NCBI GenBank assembly: GCA_005503055.1
Contig: SCOX01000014.1
Span: 1-64,000, forward strand
Length of the DNA: 64,000 bases
Reading direction: 5' to 3'
Origin: Lysobacteraceae bacterium P
GTDB lineage: Bacteria; Pseudomonadota; Gammaproteobacteria; Xanthomonadales; Xanthomonadaceae
In this document: positions 45,098 through 56,700 of the stretch, piece by piece
Layout: the number at the start of each line of letters is the position of its first letter
How positions within the stretch are numbered: position 1 is the stretch's first letter
The notes under the pieces: model-generated
What the model was told of the DNA's origin: nothing
Database searches by the model: none
What the model saw: only the letters and a program-made list of their open reading frames with translations
Translations under genes and position numbers: made by a program

Positions 45098-45724
45098 TCA
45101 GCCGCGCAGGAGCGTCGCCGCGCGTGCGAGTGCTTCGATCGCGCCCCATTCGCCCGCCGCGACCAGTCGCGAAGGCGTCAGCCAGGAGCCGCCCACGCAG
45201 GCGACGTTCGGCGTGGCGAGGTAATCGCGCGCGTTGTGCGCGCCGATGCCGCCCGTCGCGCAGAAACGGATCTCCGGCAGCGGGCCGTGCAGCGACCGCA
45301 GCGCCGACGCGCCACCGGCCGCTTCGGCCGGGAAGAACTTCTGGAAGATGAAACCGTGCTCGGACAGCGTCATCGCTTCGCTCGCGGTGCCGGCGCCGGG
45401 CAGCCACGGCAGCGCCGAGTCCTTCGCCGCGGCGATGAGGTTCGGCGTCGCGCCCGGCGACACCGCGAAGCGTGCGCCTGCGGCTTCGGCGTCCTTCAGG
45501 TCCTGCGGTTTGCGCACGGTGCCGACGCCGACGATCGCGCCCTCGACTTCATCGGCGATCGCACGCACCGCATCGAGCGCGGCGCGCGTGCGCAGCGTGA
45601 TCTCGATGGCGGGGATGCCGCCGGCGACGAGCGCGCGCGCCAGGCTCACCGCGTGCTTTGCGTCTTCGATCACCACCACCGGCATCACCGGGGCGACGTG
45701 CAGTACCGATTCCAGCAGGCCCAT
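45098..45724 (-). CDS. eda: KDPG aldolase (2-dehydro-3-deoxyphosphogluconate aldolase)
   Basis: A 208-residue class I aldolase that splits KDPG into pyruvate and glyceraldehyde-3-P, last step of the Entner-Doudoroff pathway. [10 protein letters not shown] carries the catalytic Glu, [12 protein letters not shown] the Schiff-base Lys, and [11 protein letters not shown] the phosphate loop. Length and motifs are standard. It is the last gene of a zwf-pgl-edd-eda series, separated from edd by 178 bp that contain a two-hairpin repeat, so its expression may differ from edd. Confidence 0.95.
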   Translation of the reverse strand: MGLLESVLHVAPVMPVVVIEDAKHAVSLARALVAGGIPAIEITLRTRAALDAVRAIADEVEGAIVGVGTVRKPQDLKDAEAAGARFAVSPGATPNLIAAAKDSALPWLPGAGTASEAMTLSEHGFIFQKFFPAEAAGGASALRSLHGPLPEIRFCATGGIGAHNARDYLATPNVACVGGSWLTPSRLVAAGEWGAIEALARAATLLRG

Positions 45725-45777
45725 CTTGTGTCTCCAGGATTGAAGGCGCGCTCCACGCGCCGAATGTTTTCGACATC

Positions 45778-45888
45778 CTCCCCTTCGTGAAGGGGAGAGC
45801 TGGGGAGGGGTTGTGAGCGCGCGACGGCGGGTTCGGCGCTGTCGCGTCTCACGACCTCCTCCCGACCTCCTCCTGCGAGCAGGGGGGG
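45778..45888. repeat. Two-hairpin dispersed repeat, copy A
   Basis: The left end is CTCCCCTTCGTGAAGGGGAG, then a GGGGAGGGGTTG tract; the right end is a CTCCTGC/GCAGGGG hairpin. The order matches the copy at 63555. It lies between edd and eda and could affect their joint transcript. Confidence 0.7.
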
Positions 45889-45902
45889 CAGTGGGTGCGT
45901 CG

Positions 45903-47729
45903 TCAGGCGGGCGGATTGAAAATCCCACCACCCAGATGCGCCGGCGCCGCCGCGTTGCGGAACACCGCGAACAGCTCGCGGCCCATGCCGAAGTGGCTGG
46001 GCGTGAGATCGGTCGTCGCGTTCTCTCGGCTGTTCCATTCCTCCGCCGGCACGTGCACCTGCAACGCACCGGCCTTGGCGTCGACGCGCACGATGTCGCC
46101 GTCGCGCACCTTGGCAAGCGGGCCGCCGACCGCGGCTTCCGGACTGATGTGGATCGCCGCGGGCACCTGGCCCGACGCACCGGACATGCGCCCGTCGGTC
46201 ACCAGTGCGACGCGATGGCCGCGCTTCTGCAGCACGGTCAGCGTCGGCGTGAGCTGATGCAGCTCGGGCATGCCGTTCGCCTGCGGTCCCTGGAAGCGCA
46301 CGACCACGATCACGTCGCGATCGAGTTCGCCGCGGTCGAACGCCGCCTTCACCTGCGACTGATCCGAGAACACGCGCGCCGGCGCTTCCACGACCCAGCG
46401 ATCTTCCGGCACCGCCGAGACCTTGATCGCCGCGGTACCGAGCGGGCCGTGCAGCACGCGCAGGCCGCCGTCGGCGCGGAACGGCTCGGCCACCGGACGC
46501 AGGACCGTGGGATCGCCGCTGCGTTCGGTGGCCGGGACGTATTCGACACGCTGTTCCGGTGCCAGGCGCGCCTCGACGCGATAGCGCGCCAGGCCCGGCC
46601 CGGCGATGGTTTCGACGTCTCCGTGCAGCAGCCCTGCGTCGAGCAGTTCGCCGATCAGGAACGCTAGGCCGCCGGCGGCGTGGAAATGGTTCACATCGGC
46701 ACTGCCGTTGGGATACACCCGTGCCAGCAACGGCACCACGGCCGAGAGCGCGTCGAAATCTTCCAGGCGCAGTTCGATGCCCGCGGCCGCGGCGATCGCG
46801 ATCAGGTGCAGCAGATGGTTCGTCGAGCCGCCCGTCGCATGCAGGCCGATGACGCCGTTGACGATCGCGCGTTCGTCGACGATGCGGCCGACCGGACGGT
46901 AGTCCTCGCCCAGCGCGGTGATTTCCGCGGCGCGTCGCGCGGCTTGCGCGGTGAGCGCGTCGCGCAGCGGGTTGTCGGGATTAACGAAGCTCGAGCCCGG
47001 AAGGTGCAGGCCCATCAGCTCCATCAGCATCTGGTTGGAATTGGCGGTGCCGTAGAACGTACACGTGCCGGGACCGTGGTAGCTCTGCGCTTCGGCTTCG
47101 AGCAGTTCCTCGCGCGTGGCTTCGCCGACGGCGTAGCGCTGGCGCACGCGGGATTTCTCGTCGTTCGGCAGGCCCGAGGTCATGGGGCCGGCCGGCACGA
47201 AGATCGCCGGCAGGTGGCCGAAGCTCAGCGCGCCGATCAGCAGGCCCGGGACGATCTTGTCGCACACGCCCAGGTAGAGCGCGGCGTCGAACATGTCATG
47301 GGAGAGCGCGACCGCCGTGGACAGCGCGATCACCTCGCGCGAAAACAGCGACAGCTCCATGCCGGCGCGGCCCTGCGTCACGCCGTCGCACATCGCCGGC
47401 ACGCCGCCGGCGACCTGCGCGGTCGCGCCGACGCTGCGCGCGGCGTTCTTGATCAGGAACGGAAAACGCTCCAGCGGCTGGTGCGCGGAGAGCATGTCGT
47501 TGTACGAGTTGACGATGGCGAGGTTTGCGCCACGGCCGTCGCGCAATGCGGACTTATCGGTGCCGCAGGCGGCGAATCCATGGGCGAGGTTGCCGCACGA
47601 GAGCGTGGCCCGGTGCGGGCCGTGGCCGCAGGCCGCGTCGATGCGCGCCAGGTAAGCGGCGCGACGTTCGGCACTGCGCTTGCGGATGCGCTGCGTGACC
47701 TCGGCGATGACAGGATGCAGGTTCGACAT
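45903..47729 (-). CDS. edd: 6-phosphogluconate dehydratase
   Basis: A 608-residue enzyme of the IlvD/Edd family that dehydrates 6-phosphogluconate to KDPG and needs an iron-sulfur cluster. [15 protein letters not shown] is the family start. [52 protein letters not shown] and [19 protein letters not shown] are the conserved blocks. The stop at 45903 precedes eda; the ATG lies 4 bp after the pgl stop, so the two are coupled. Confidence 0.96.
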   Translation of the reverse strand: MSNLHPVIAEVTQRIRKRSAERRAAYLARIDAACGHGPHRATLSCGNLAHGFAACGTDKSALRDGRGANLAIVNSYNDMLSAHQPLERFPFLIKNAARSVGATAQVAGGVPAMCDGVTQGRAGMELSLFSREVIALSTAVALSHDMFDAALYLGVCDKIVPGLLIGALSFGHLPAIFVPAGPMTSGLPNDEKSRVRQRYAVGEATREELLEAEAQSYHGPGTCTFYGTANSNQMLMELMGLHLPGSSFVNPDNPLRDALTAQAARRAAEITALGEDYRPVGRIVDERAIVNGVIGLHATGGSTNHLLHLIAIAAAAGIELRLEDFDALSAVVPLLARVYPNGSADVNHFHAAGGLAFLIGELLDAGLLHGDVETIAGPGLARYRVEARLAPEQRVEYVPATERSGDPTVLRPVAEPFRADGGLRVLHGPLGTAAIKVSAVPEDRWVVEAPARVFSDQSQVKAAFDRGELDRDVIVVVRFQGPQANGMPELHQLTPTLTVLQKRGHRVALVTDGRMSGASGQVPAAIHISPEAAVGGPLAKVRDGDIVRVDAKAGALQVHVPAEEWNSRENATTDLTPSHFGMGRELFAVFRNAAAPAHLGGGIFNPPA

Positions 47730-47733
47730 CGAA

Positions 47734-48472
47734 CTACGGACTCCAGTACAGCATCGGCACGACCGGCGAGCCGGCCAGCACCGAACGGATCGGCAGCGTG
47801 CAACGCGGATCGCGCGCGGCGTTGTCGAGCACATCGCGCTTCTTCGCGCCTTCGATGTGCAGGTACAACGACGGAGCGGTGAGGATCGCGCTGAGCGTGA
47901 GGGTGATGCGCGGTTCCGGCGCCGACGCGCTGCGGATCGCCAGCACCGGTGCACGGCCGCTGGGTTGCAGGCCGATGTCGCGACGCACGAGGTCGGGGAA
48001 TAGCGATGCGACGTGCCCATCCTCGCCCATGCCCAGGACGACGACATCCAGCGGCAACGCCTCGTTGGCGACCTGCGTGAGTACCGGCAGCAACGCCGCT
48101 TCCGGCGTCGGCGTCGTGCGCCGCAGCGGCAGCAGTTGCGCCTGCGCCGCAGCGCCCTGGAACAGCGTCTCGCGCAGCAGACGTTCGTTCGAGCGCGGAT
48201 GGTCCGGAGCGACCCAGCGGTCGTCCACCGGCACCACCGTCACGTGCGCCCAGTCGAGCGTCTGCTTCGACAGTTCGGTGAGAAATGCGCGCGGCGTGGT
48301 GCCGCCCGAGACCGCAAGCCGCGCCGCGCCGCGTCGCGCGATCGCCCCGCGCAGGTCGGCGGCGACGGCTTTGGCCAGGGCGACGGCGAGCTGCGACTTG
48401 TCGTCGAACAGGTGCTCGCGCAGGGGCAACGGATCAGGTGTCAGCACGGTCAATCGCTCCGCCAGCGGGCTG

Positions 48473-48489
<17 letters not shown>
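47734..48489 (-). CDS. pgl: 6-phosphogluconolactonase
   Basis: A 251-residue NagB/Pgl-fold enzyme that hydrolyses 6-phosphogluconolactone made by Zwf. [17 protein letters not shown] and [22 protein letters not shown] are the sugar-phosphate motifs, and [16 protein letters not shown] carries the catalytic residues. The ATG at 48489 lies inside the zwf gene, so the two genes overlap by 17 bp; this supports coupled translation. Confidence 0.93.
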
Positions 48490-49942
<1,453 letters not shown>

Positions 49943-49981
49943 GGGACGCTCCGGAGGGATAGGGTTTTGAAGACCACAGGC

Positions 49982-50010
49982 ATACCAGTGAAGATACCAG
50001 TCAGATACCA
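49982..50010. promoter_or_regulatory. Triple TGGTAT box upstream of zwf (NagR-type operator)
   Basis: On the minus strand three direct TGGTAT copies (plus-strand ATACCA at 49982, 49994 and 50005) lie 11-12 bp apart, one helical turn. The same motif occurs twice before nagR. Confidence 0.72.
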
Positions 50011-50211
50011 CTGGTGCAAATGGCGCGATTGACGACGGCCGGGACGCTGGTCTGCCGCCCCTTTCCGCCGAACCGCCAGCAATTTCAGCCACTTGAGGTT
50101 ACGTCGGTGCGAAATCCGCCGGATCGGCCCGCCTCAGAGGGAGTGATGCGACTTTGGTCGAAGGCCCGCGCCCCCCGCGCCTGAACGGCGGGCCGGGAGG
50201 TTTGCTCGAAG

Positions 50212-50228
50212 TGGTATCGCACTGGTAT
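50212..50228. promoter_or_regulatory. Double TGGTAT box overlapping the nagR leader (NagR-type operator)
   Basis: TGGTATCGCACTGGTAT is a direct repeat with 11-bp period ending 9 nt before the nagR ATG. As I recall, Xanthomonas NagR boxes are paired TGGTATT elements with 4-bp spacing, which this matches. It implies autorepression. Confidence 0.75.
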
Positions 50229-50237
50229 TCTCAGCCG

Positions 50238-50981
50238 ATGCAGGACTATCTCGTCAACGAGTTCCGCCGCCAAGCCGACGGGCGCCGCGCCCCGGCCTAC
50301 CAGCACCTGCGCCGGACGCTCCAGCACGCCATCGAGAACGGCGAACTCACGCCGGGTCAGGCCCTGCCCAGCGAGCGCGAGCTGACCAAGTTGCTCGACC
50401 TGTCGCGCGTGACCGTGCGCAAGGCGATTTCCGGCCTGGTCGCCGACGGCCTGCTCACCCAACGCCAGGGCTCGGGCACGTTCGTCGCCGAGCGCATCGT
50501 CAAGTCGTTCTCCAAGCTCACCAGCTTCACCGACGACCTGCGCGCGCGCGGCCTGGATCCGAAGTCGCGCTTCATCGAGCGCGGCATCGGCGAAGTGACG
50601 CCCGACGAAGCGATGGCTCTGAATCTCTCGCCCGGCGCCCAGGTGGTGCGGTACTACCGGCTGCGCATCGCCGACGAGATGGCGCTGGCGCTGGAACGCA
50701 CGGTCGTGCCGCAGGCGGTGCTGTCGGATCCGAACCTGGTCGAGAACTCGCTGTACGAAACCTTCCAGCAGATGGGCCTGCGCCCGACGCGTGCGCTGCA
50801 ACGTCTGCGCGCGATCGCCTTCGATGCCGAGCAGGCGCGGCTGATGAACCTCCCCGAAGGCAGCCCCGGCTTGTTCATCGAACGCCGCACCTTCCTCGAC
50901 GACGGTCGCGTCGTCGAGTACACCCGATCCTTCTATCGCGGCGACGCCTACGACTTCGTCGCCGAACTGCAGAGCGAATAA
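50238..50981 (+). CDS. nagR: GntR/HutC family regulator, NagR-like
   Basis: A 247-residue regulator with an N-terminal winged helix (PSERELTKLLDLSRVTVRKAISGLVADGLLTQRQGSGTFV) and a C-terminal UTRA ligand domain. In related loci the ligand is GlcNAc-6-P or glucosamine-6-P. The ATG at 50238 gives the usual length and leaves the TGGTAT pair just upstream. It is cotranscribed with nagB-II and nagA. It probably represses its own operon and zwf-pgl-edd-eda. Confidence 0.88.
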   Translation: MQDYLVNEFRRQADGRRAPAYQHLRRTLQHAIENGELTPGQALPSERELTKLLDLSRVTVRKAISGLVADGLLTQRQGSGTFVAERIVKSFSKLTSFTDDLRARGLDPKSRFIERGIGEVTPDEAMALNLSPGAQVVRYYRLRIADEMALALERTVVPQAVLSDPNLVENSLYETFQQMGLRPTRALQRLRAIAFDAEQARLMNLPEGSPGLFIERRTFLDDGRVVEYTRSFYRGDAYDFVAELQSE

Positions 50982-50985
50982 TCCC

Positions 50986-52035
50986 TTGAGCGAGACCGCC
51001 CTCATTCCGACCGCCACGCGCATGCATGCGGAGGCGCAGGAAGCCGCCGACGCGGTGGCACGCCAGTTCGCCGCCAACGAGCCGATCATCGACGCACTCG
51101 TGCAGCGTCTGAAGAAGACGCCACCGCCGTTCATCGTCACTTGCGCGCGCGGCAGCTCCGACCACGCCGCCACCTACGGCAAGTACCTGTTCGAGACCAC
51201 GCTGGGCCTGATCACCGCATCGGCTTCGCCATCGGTGGGCTCGGTGTACGCGGTGCGCCCGCACCTGAAGGACGCGCTGTTCGTCGCCATCTCGCAGTCG
51301 GGCAAGAGCCCGGACCTGGTGCGCAACGCCGAGATCGCCAAGGCCGCCGGCGCGATCGTGGTGGCGCTGGTCAATGTCGAGGATTCGCCGCTCGCGCTGC
51401 TCGCCGATACCGTCATCCCGCTGCGCGCGGGCCCGGAGAAGAGCGTCGCGGCGACCAAGAGCTACCTGTGCTCGCTGGCTGCGCTGCTGCAGTTCACCGC
51501 ACGCTGGAGCGGCGACGCGAAGCTGCTGGCGGCCGTCGATGCACTGCCGGACGCACTGCGCGCCGCATGGGCGCAGGACTGGTCGCCCTTGGTGGCCGGC
51601 CTGAAGGACGCGCGCAACCTCTTCGTCGTCGGTCGCGGCCTCGGCCTCGGTGCGGCTCAGGAGGCGGCGCTGAAGTTCAAGGAAACCTGCGGACTGCACG
51701 CCGAGGCGTTCTCCTCGGCCGAGGTGAAACACGGCCCGATGGCGATCGTCGGTCCCGGATTCCCGGTGCTCGCCTTCGCCCAGGACGACGACACCGGCAG
51801 CGGCACCGCCGCGGTCGCCGAGGAGTTCCGCGCACGCGGCGCGCCGGTGTGGCTGACCTGGCCGGGCGCCACCGCACGCGAAGGCGTGCTGCCGATGCCG
51901 ACATCGCTGCACCCGGCCTGCACGCCGCTGCTGGCCGTACAGAGCTTCTACAAGGCGGTGAACGCGCTGGCCGTCGCGCGCGGGCACAACCCGGACGTGC
52001 CGCCGCATCTCAACAAGGTCACTGAGACGGTTTGA
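50986..52035 (+). CDS. nagB-II: Glucosamine-6-phosphate deaminase, SIS type (NagB-II)
   Basis: A 349-residue protein with two SIS domains (about residues 35-175 and 200-340), related to the isomerase half of GlmS and to AgaS. VTCARGSSDHAATYGKYLFE and VAISQSGKSPDLVRNAEIAK are the sugar-phosphate loops of the first domain, and GRGLGLGAAQEAALKFKETC with AEVKHGPMA of the second. Between nagR and nagA, the role is to turn glucosamine-6-P into fructose-6-P, as shown for NagB-II in Shewanella. The start is a TTG four bases after the nagR stop, an uncommon start suited to coupled translation. Confidence 0.87.
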   Translation: MSETALIPTATRMHAEAQEAADAVARQFAANEPIIDALVQRLKKTPPPFIVTCARGSSDHAATYGKYLFETTLGLITASASPSVGSVYAVRPHLKDALFVAISQSGKSPDLVRNAEIAKAAGAIVVALVNVEDSPLALLADTVIPLRAGPEKSVAATKSYLCSLAALLQFTARWSGDAKLLAAVDALPDALRAAWAQDWSPLVAGLKDARNLFVVGRGLGLGAAQEAALKFKETCGLHAEAFSSAEVKHGPMAIVGPGFPVLAFAQDDDTGSGTAAVAEEFRARGAPVWLTWPGATAREGVLPMPTSLHPACTPLLAVQSFYKAVNALAVARGHNPDVPPHLNKVTETV

Positions 52036-52138
52036 GCGGCCGGGATTGGGGAGTCGGGATTGGGGATTCGTAACAGCCAGAGCCGAGCCCGGACTCTCTC
52101 ACTAATCACAAATCACTAATCCCGAATCACGAACACCC

Positions 52139-53275
52139 ATGACCACCACCGCCTTCACCCATGCGCGCGTCCTGACTGAGCGCGGTTTCGAGACCGACCT
52201 CAGCGTGATCGTCGAAGACGGCCACATCGTCGCCGTGCTGCCGGGGCCGCCACCGCAGGGCGTCGATGCGATCGATCTGGCAGGCCGCTATCTCGTGCCG
52301 GGCTTCATCGATACGCAGGTCAACGGCGGCGGCGACGTGCTGTTCAACGACGAACCGACGGTCGACGGACTGCGCCGCATCGCCGGCGCGCACCGCAAGT
52401 ACGGCACCACCGGCATGCTGCCGACGCTGATCAGCGACGATGTCGCGGTGATGTGCCGTGCCGTCGCCGCCACGCGCGAGGCGATCGCGCAGAAGGTGCC
52501 TGGCGTGCTCGGCCTGCATCTGGAAGGCCCGTACCTCAATGCCGCGCGCAAGGGCGTGCACGATCCCTCGAAGTTCCATACGCCCGACGCGGGAGAGCTC
52601 GATCTCGTCGCCTCGCTCGGCAAGGACGGCGTCACGCTGGTCACGCTCGCGCCGGAGCGCTTCGATGCCGCGACGCTGCAGGCGCTGGCCGCGCGCGGCG
52701 TGGTCATCGCCGCCGGCCACACCGCCGCGACCTACGAACAACTGCGCGACGGGTTCGCCCACGGCATCACCGGCGTGACGCATCTGTTCAATGCGATGAC
52801 GCCGATGAACTCGCGCGAACCCGGTGCGGTCGGCGCCGCGCTTGAGAATCCCGACGCGTGGTGCGGCCTGATCGTCGATGGCTACCACGTCCACGACGCG
52901 ACCCTGCGCGTCGCCTTCGCCGCACGTCCGCGCGGAAAGATGATGCTGGTGACCGACGCGATGCCGCCGGTGGGCGGCGAGCGGGAGGCGTTCTCGCTGT
53001 ACGGCGTCGAGATGATCTGCCGCGACGGCCAGTGCACCACTGCCGACGGCACGCTGGCGGGCTCGGCGCTCGACATGGCCTCGGCCGTGCGCAACACCGT
53101 GCGCCGACTGGGTCTGCCGCTGGACGAAGCGTGCCGGATGGCGTCGCAGTACCCGGCGGACTTCATCGGCCTGGGCGCCGAGCTGGGGCGGATCGCGCCG
53201 GGCTATCGCGCCAATCTCGTCGCACTCGACGACGACCTGTGGGTGCAGGGAACCTGGATCGCAGGCGAAGCCTGA
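52139..53275 (+). CDS. nagA: N-acetylglucosamine-6-phosphate deacetylase
   Basis: A 378-residue amidohydrolase that deacetylates GlcNAc-6-P. LVPGFIDTQVNGGGDVLF is the family start, GLHLEGPYLNAARKGVH gives the metal-binding Glu near residue 128, GHTAATYEQ and THLFNAMTP supply the histidines and LVTDAMPPVGG the catalytic Asp near 273. Residues are intact. The 103 bp before it carry short direct repeats (GGGATTGGGGA). Its last 25 codons were duplicated downstream together with a palindromic element. Confidence 0.94.
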   Translation: MTTTAFTHARVLTERGFETDLSVIVEDGHIVAVLPGPPPQGVDAIDLAGRYLVPGFIDTQVNGGGDVLFNDEPTVDGLRRIAGAHRKYGTTGMLPTLISDDVAVMCRAVAATREAIAQKVPGVLGLHLEGPYLNAARKGVHDPSKFHTPDAGELDLVASLGKDGVTLVTLAPERFDAATLQALAARGVVIAAGHTAATYEQLRDGFAHGITGVTHLFNAMTPMNSREPGAVGAALENPDAWCGLIVDGYHVHDATLRVAFAARPRGKMMLVTDAMPPVGGEREAFSLYGVEMICRDGQCTTADGTLAGSALDMASAVRNTVRRLGLPLDEACRMASQYPADFIGLGAELGRIAPGYRANLVALDDDLWVQGTWIAGEA

Positions 53276-53560
53276 CGTAGCCCGGGTAAGCGCAGCGCAC
53301 CTGGGGTTTGCGCCCGGCCCACACGCCACGACCGACGCCCCGGGCGCGGCTTCGCCTTACCCGGGCTACGGCGCCCGGCGGTCGCTCCGGCTATCGCGCC
53401 GACCTGGTCGCACTCGACGACGACCTGCGGGTGCAGGGAACCTGGATCGCAGGCGAAGCCTGACGTAGCCCGGGTAAACGCAGGGCACCCGGGGTTTGCG
53501 CCCGGCCCACACGCCACGACCGACGCCCCGGGTGCGGCTTCGCGTTACCCGGGCTACGGC
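53201..53560. repeat. Tandem duplication of the nagA tail plus a palindromic element
   Basis: Two 172-bp copies (53201-53372 and 53389-53560) lie 188 bp apart with few differences. Each has the last codons of nagA and an element bounded by GTAGCCCGGGTAA and TTACCCGGGCTAC. The second copy carries a non-functional nagA remnant. Confidence 0.88.
53389..53463 (+). pseudogene. Remnant of the nagA C-terminus
   Basis: About 24 codons that repeat the nagA end (…LVALDDDLRVQGTWIAGEA) including the stop, without start or upstream part. It arose by the tandem duplication described for this stretch and is not expected to be translated. Confidence 0.8.
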
Positions 53561-53649
53561 ACTACCTCGCCGCGGCCCTCCGGGACCGGCTGAACAGGGC
53601 AGCTTCCGACGCTTCCCGACACCCGCCGGCCGGCCGGACTGGGACGGGC

Positions 53650-53658
53650 TGCTACAAT
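53650..53658 (+). promoter_or_regulatory. Possible extended -10 element before the oxidoreductase gene
   Basis: TGCTACAAT fits an extended -10 (TGnTATAAT) in otherwise very GC-rich DNA, about 105 bp before the ATG at 53763. No clear -35 box is seen. Confidence 0.4.
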
Positions 53659-53762
53659 TCCGAGTCTTTGCTCGGCACTTTCGATCTCGCGGCTCCGGCC
53701 GTGAGGTCCGGTGCCGGGCGCCCGCAGCCACCTCCGCGGCCCCCGCCGCGCCGGAGCCACGC

Positions 53763-56700
53763 ATGACCAGCACCGCCGAACTCAGCTCGCCGTCCTCGGC
53801 CAACACCGCGCTCACCAACTCGGTGCTCGACGCCGACTACACGCTCGAGCACAAGTACAGCCGCGAAAAGGGTCGCATCTACCTGTCGGGTGTGCAGGCG
53901 CTGGTGCGCCTGCCGCTGATGCAGCGCCTGCGCGACGAAGCCCTCGGCCTGAACACCGCCGGCTTCATCTCCGGTTATCGCGGCAGCCCGCTCGGCGGTT
54001 TCGACCTGGAGCTGTGGCGCGCGCGCAAGTTCCTCGAGAACGCCGGCGTGAAGTTCACCCCCGGCCTCAACGAGGACCTGGGCGCGACGATGGTGTGGGG
54101 CACGCAGCAGACCAACCTGTTCCCCGGCGCGAAGGTGCAGGGCGTGTACGGCATGTGGTACGGCAAGGGTCCCGGCGTGGACCGCACCGGCGACGTGTTC
54201 AAGCACGCCAATGCAGCCGGCACGTCGCAGCTCGGCGGCGTGCTCGCGCTCGCGGCCGACGACCACGCCTGCCGTTCCTCGACGCTGCCGCACGGTTCCG
54301 AAGACGAATTCGTCAGCGCGATGATGCCGATCCTCAACCCGGCCGGCGTGCAGGACATCCTCGACATGGGCCTGGTCGGCTGGGCTATGTCGCGCTACAC
54401 CGGCCGTTGGGTCGGCTTCAAGACGATCGCCGAGACGGTCGAGTCCTCGGCTTCGGTCGACGTCGATCCGATGGCCACGCGCATCGTGCTGCCGGAAGAT
54501 TTCGAGATGCCGGAAGGCGGGCTCAACATCCGCTGGCCGGATCCGCCGATGAACCAGGAAATGCGCCTGCACAAGTACGCGGTGAAGGCCGCGCAGGCAT
54601 TCGCGCGTGCGAACCACATCGACCGCGTCGTGATCGATTCACCGCGTGCGCGTCTGGGCATCGTCACCACCGGCAAGTCGTATCTGGACGTGCTGCAGGC
54701 GCTGGAATACCTGGGCCTGGACGAGCAGGCCTGCGCCGACCTCGGCATCCGCGTCTACAAGGTCGGCATGACCTGGCCGCTGGAACCGGTCGGCATCACC
54801 AATTTCGCGCAGGGCCTGGAAGACATCGTCGTCGTCGAGGAAAAGCGCGCCTTCATCGAGCGTCAGATGAAGGAGTACATGTACAACTGGAGCGGCCAGC
54901 GCCCGTCCATCGTCGGCAAGTACGACGAAAGCGGCGAGTGGATCCTGCCCTCCACCGGCGAACTCACGCCCGCGACCATCGCCGGCGTGATCGGCCGCCG
55001 CATCCAGCGCTTCCACGACAGCGAGCACATCCGCAACGTCATGGCGTGGATGGCGGAGAAGGAATCCGAACTCGCCCTGCCGCGCGCCGTGTTCCCGCGC
55101 GTGCCGCACTACTGCTCGGGTTGCCCGCACAACACTTCCACCGTCGTCCCGGAAGGTTCGCGCGCGCTGGGCGGGATCGGTTGCCATTACATGGTGACCT
55201 GGATGGACCGCAGCACCGACACCTTCACCCACATGGGCGGCGAAGGCGTGACCTGGTCGGGGCAGGCGGCATTCACCGAAACGCCGCACGTGTTCCAGAA
55301 CCTCGGCGACGGTACGTACTTCCATTCGGGTTCGCTGGCGATCCGTCAGTCGGTCGCCACCGGCGTCAACATCACCTACAAGATCCTCTACAACGATGCG
55401 GTGGCGATGACCGGCGGCCAGCCGGTGGACGGCACGCTGTCGGTGCCGCAGATCGCGCACCAGGTGCGCAGCGAAGGCGTGCAGACCATCGTGCTGGTAT
55501 CGGACGACATCGAGAAGTGGTCGGACAAGAGCATCTTTCCGAACGGCCTTGAGTACTTCGACCGCAAGGAGCTCGACACCGTCCAGAAGCGCCTGCGCGA
55601 AGTGCAGGGCACCTCCGTCCTCATCTACGACCAGACCTGCGCCACCGAGAAGCGCCGCCGCCGCAAGCGCGGCAAGATGGTCGATCCGCAGAAGCGCGTG
55701 ATGGTCAACTCGCTGGTCTGCGAGGGCTGCGGCGATTGCGGCAAGAAGTCGTTCTGCGTGTCCGTGCTGCCCAAGGAAACCGAGTTCGGCCGCAAGCGCG
55801 AGATCGACCAGTCGAACTGCAACAAGGACTACAGCTGCGTCAACGGTTTCTGCCCGAGCTTCGTGACGGTGGAAGGCGGTGGCCTGCGCAAGGGCGCGCT
55901 CAACAAGAGCGGGAGTTCGAACGCGAAGGATCGCCTCGCCGATCTGCCGATGCCGAACGTCGCCACCGACCTGTCGCAGCCCTGGAACATCCTGATCACC
56001 GGCGTCGGCGGCACGGGCGTTGTCACCATCGGTGCGCTGCTCGGCATGGCCGGTCACCTGGAAGGAAAGGGCGCGTCGGTGCTCGACCAGACCGGTCTGG
56101 CGCAGAAGGGCGGCGCGGTGACCACGCACATCCGCATCGCGAAGACGCCGGACGACATCCATGCCGTGCGCATCGCCGCGGGCGAGGCCGACCTCGTGAT
56201 CGGCTGCGACATGGTCGTCGTCAACGACTACTGGGCGCTGTCGAAAGTGCGCGCGGGCCGTTCCAACGTCGTGCTCAACAGCTATGAAGCGATGCCCGGC
56301 ACGTTCACCACGCGTCCGGACATGCAGTTCCCGGCCGCCGACATCATCGCCGCGGTAAAGGTCGCGCTCGGCGGCAACGATCCGCACGTGGTCGACGCCA
56401 CGCAGCTCGCCACCGCGCTGATGGGCGATGCCATCGCGACCAACCTGTTCATCCTCGGCTACGCCTGGCAGCAGGGGTTGGTGCCGCTGTCGATGGATTC
56501 GCTGATGCGCGCCATCGAGCTCAACGGCGCGGCGATCGAGATGAACAAGACCGCGTTCGCGTGGGGTCGCCTGGCGGTGATCGATCCGAATGCCGTCGCC
56601 GAAGCCGCCGGCCTGATCCACAACGCGCCGACCGCCGCGGAAGCGACGCCGGGCGCGTTGCCGATGCTGTCGCCCGGTGCGTGGGAAGGCAACGAGTGGG

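Noticed and set aside
52050-52138. GGGATTGGGGATTCG-type short repeats before nagA, possible regulatory array
   Set aside because: The same simple sequence occurs near glnA and uppP and is a common intergenic filler in xanthomonads; no operator pattern is seen.
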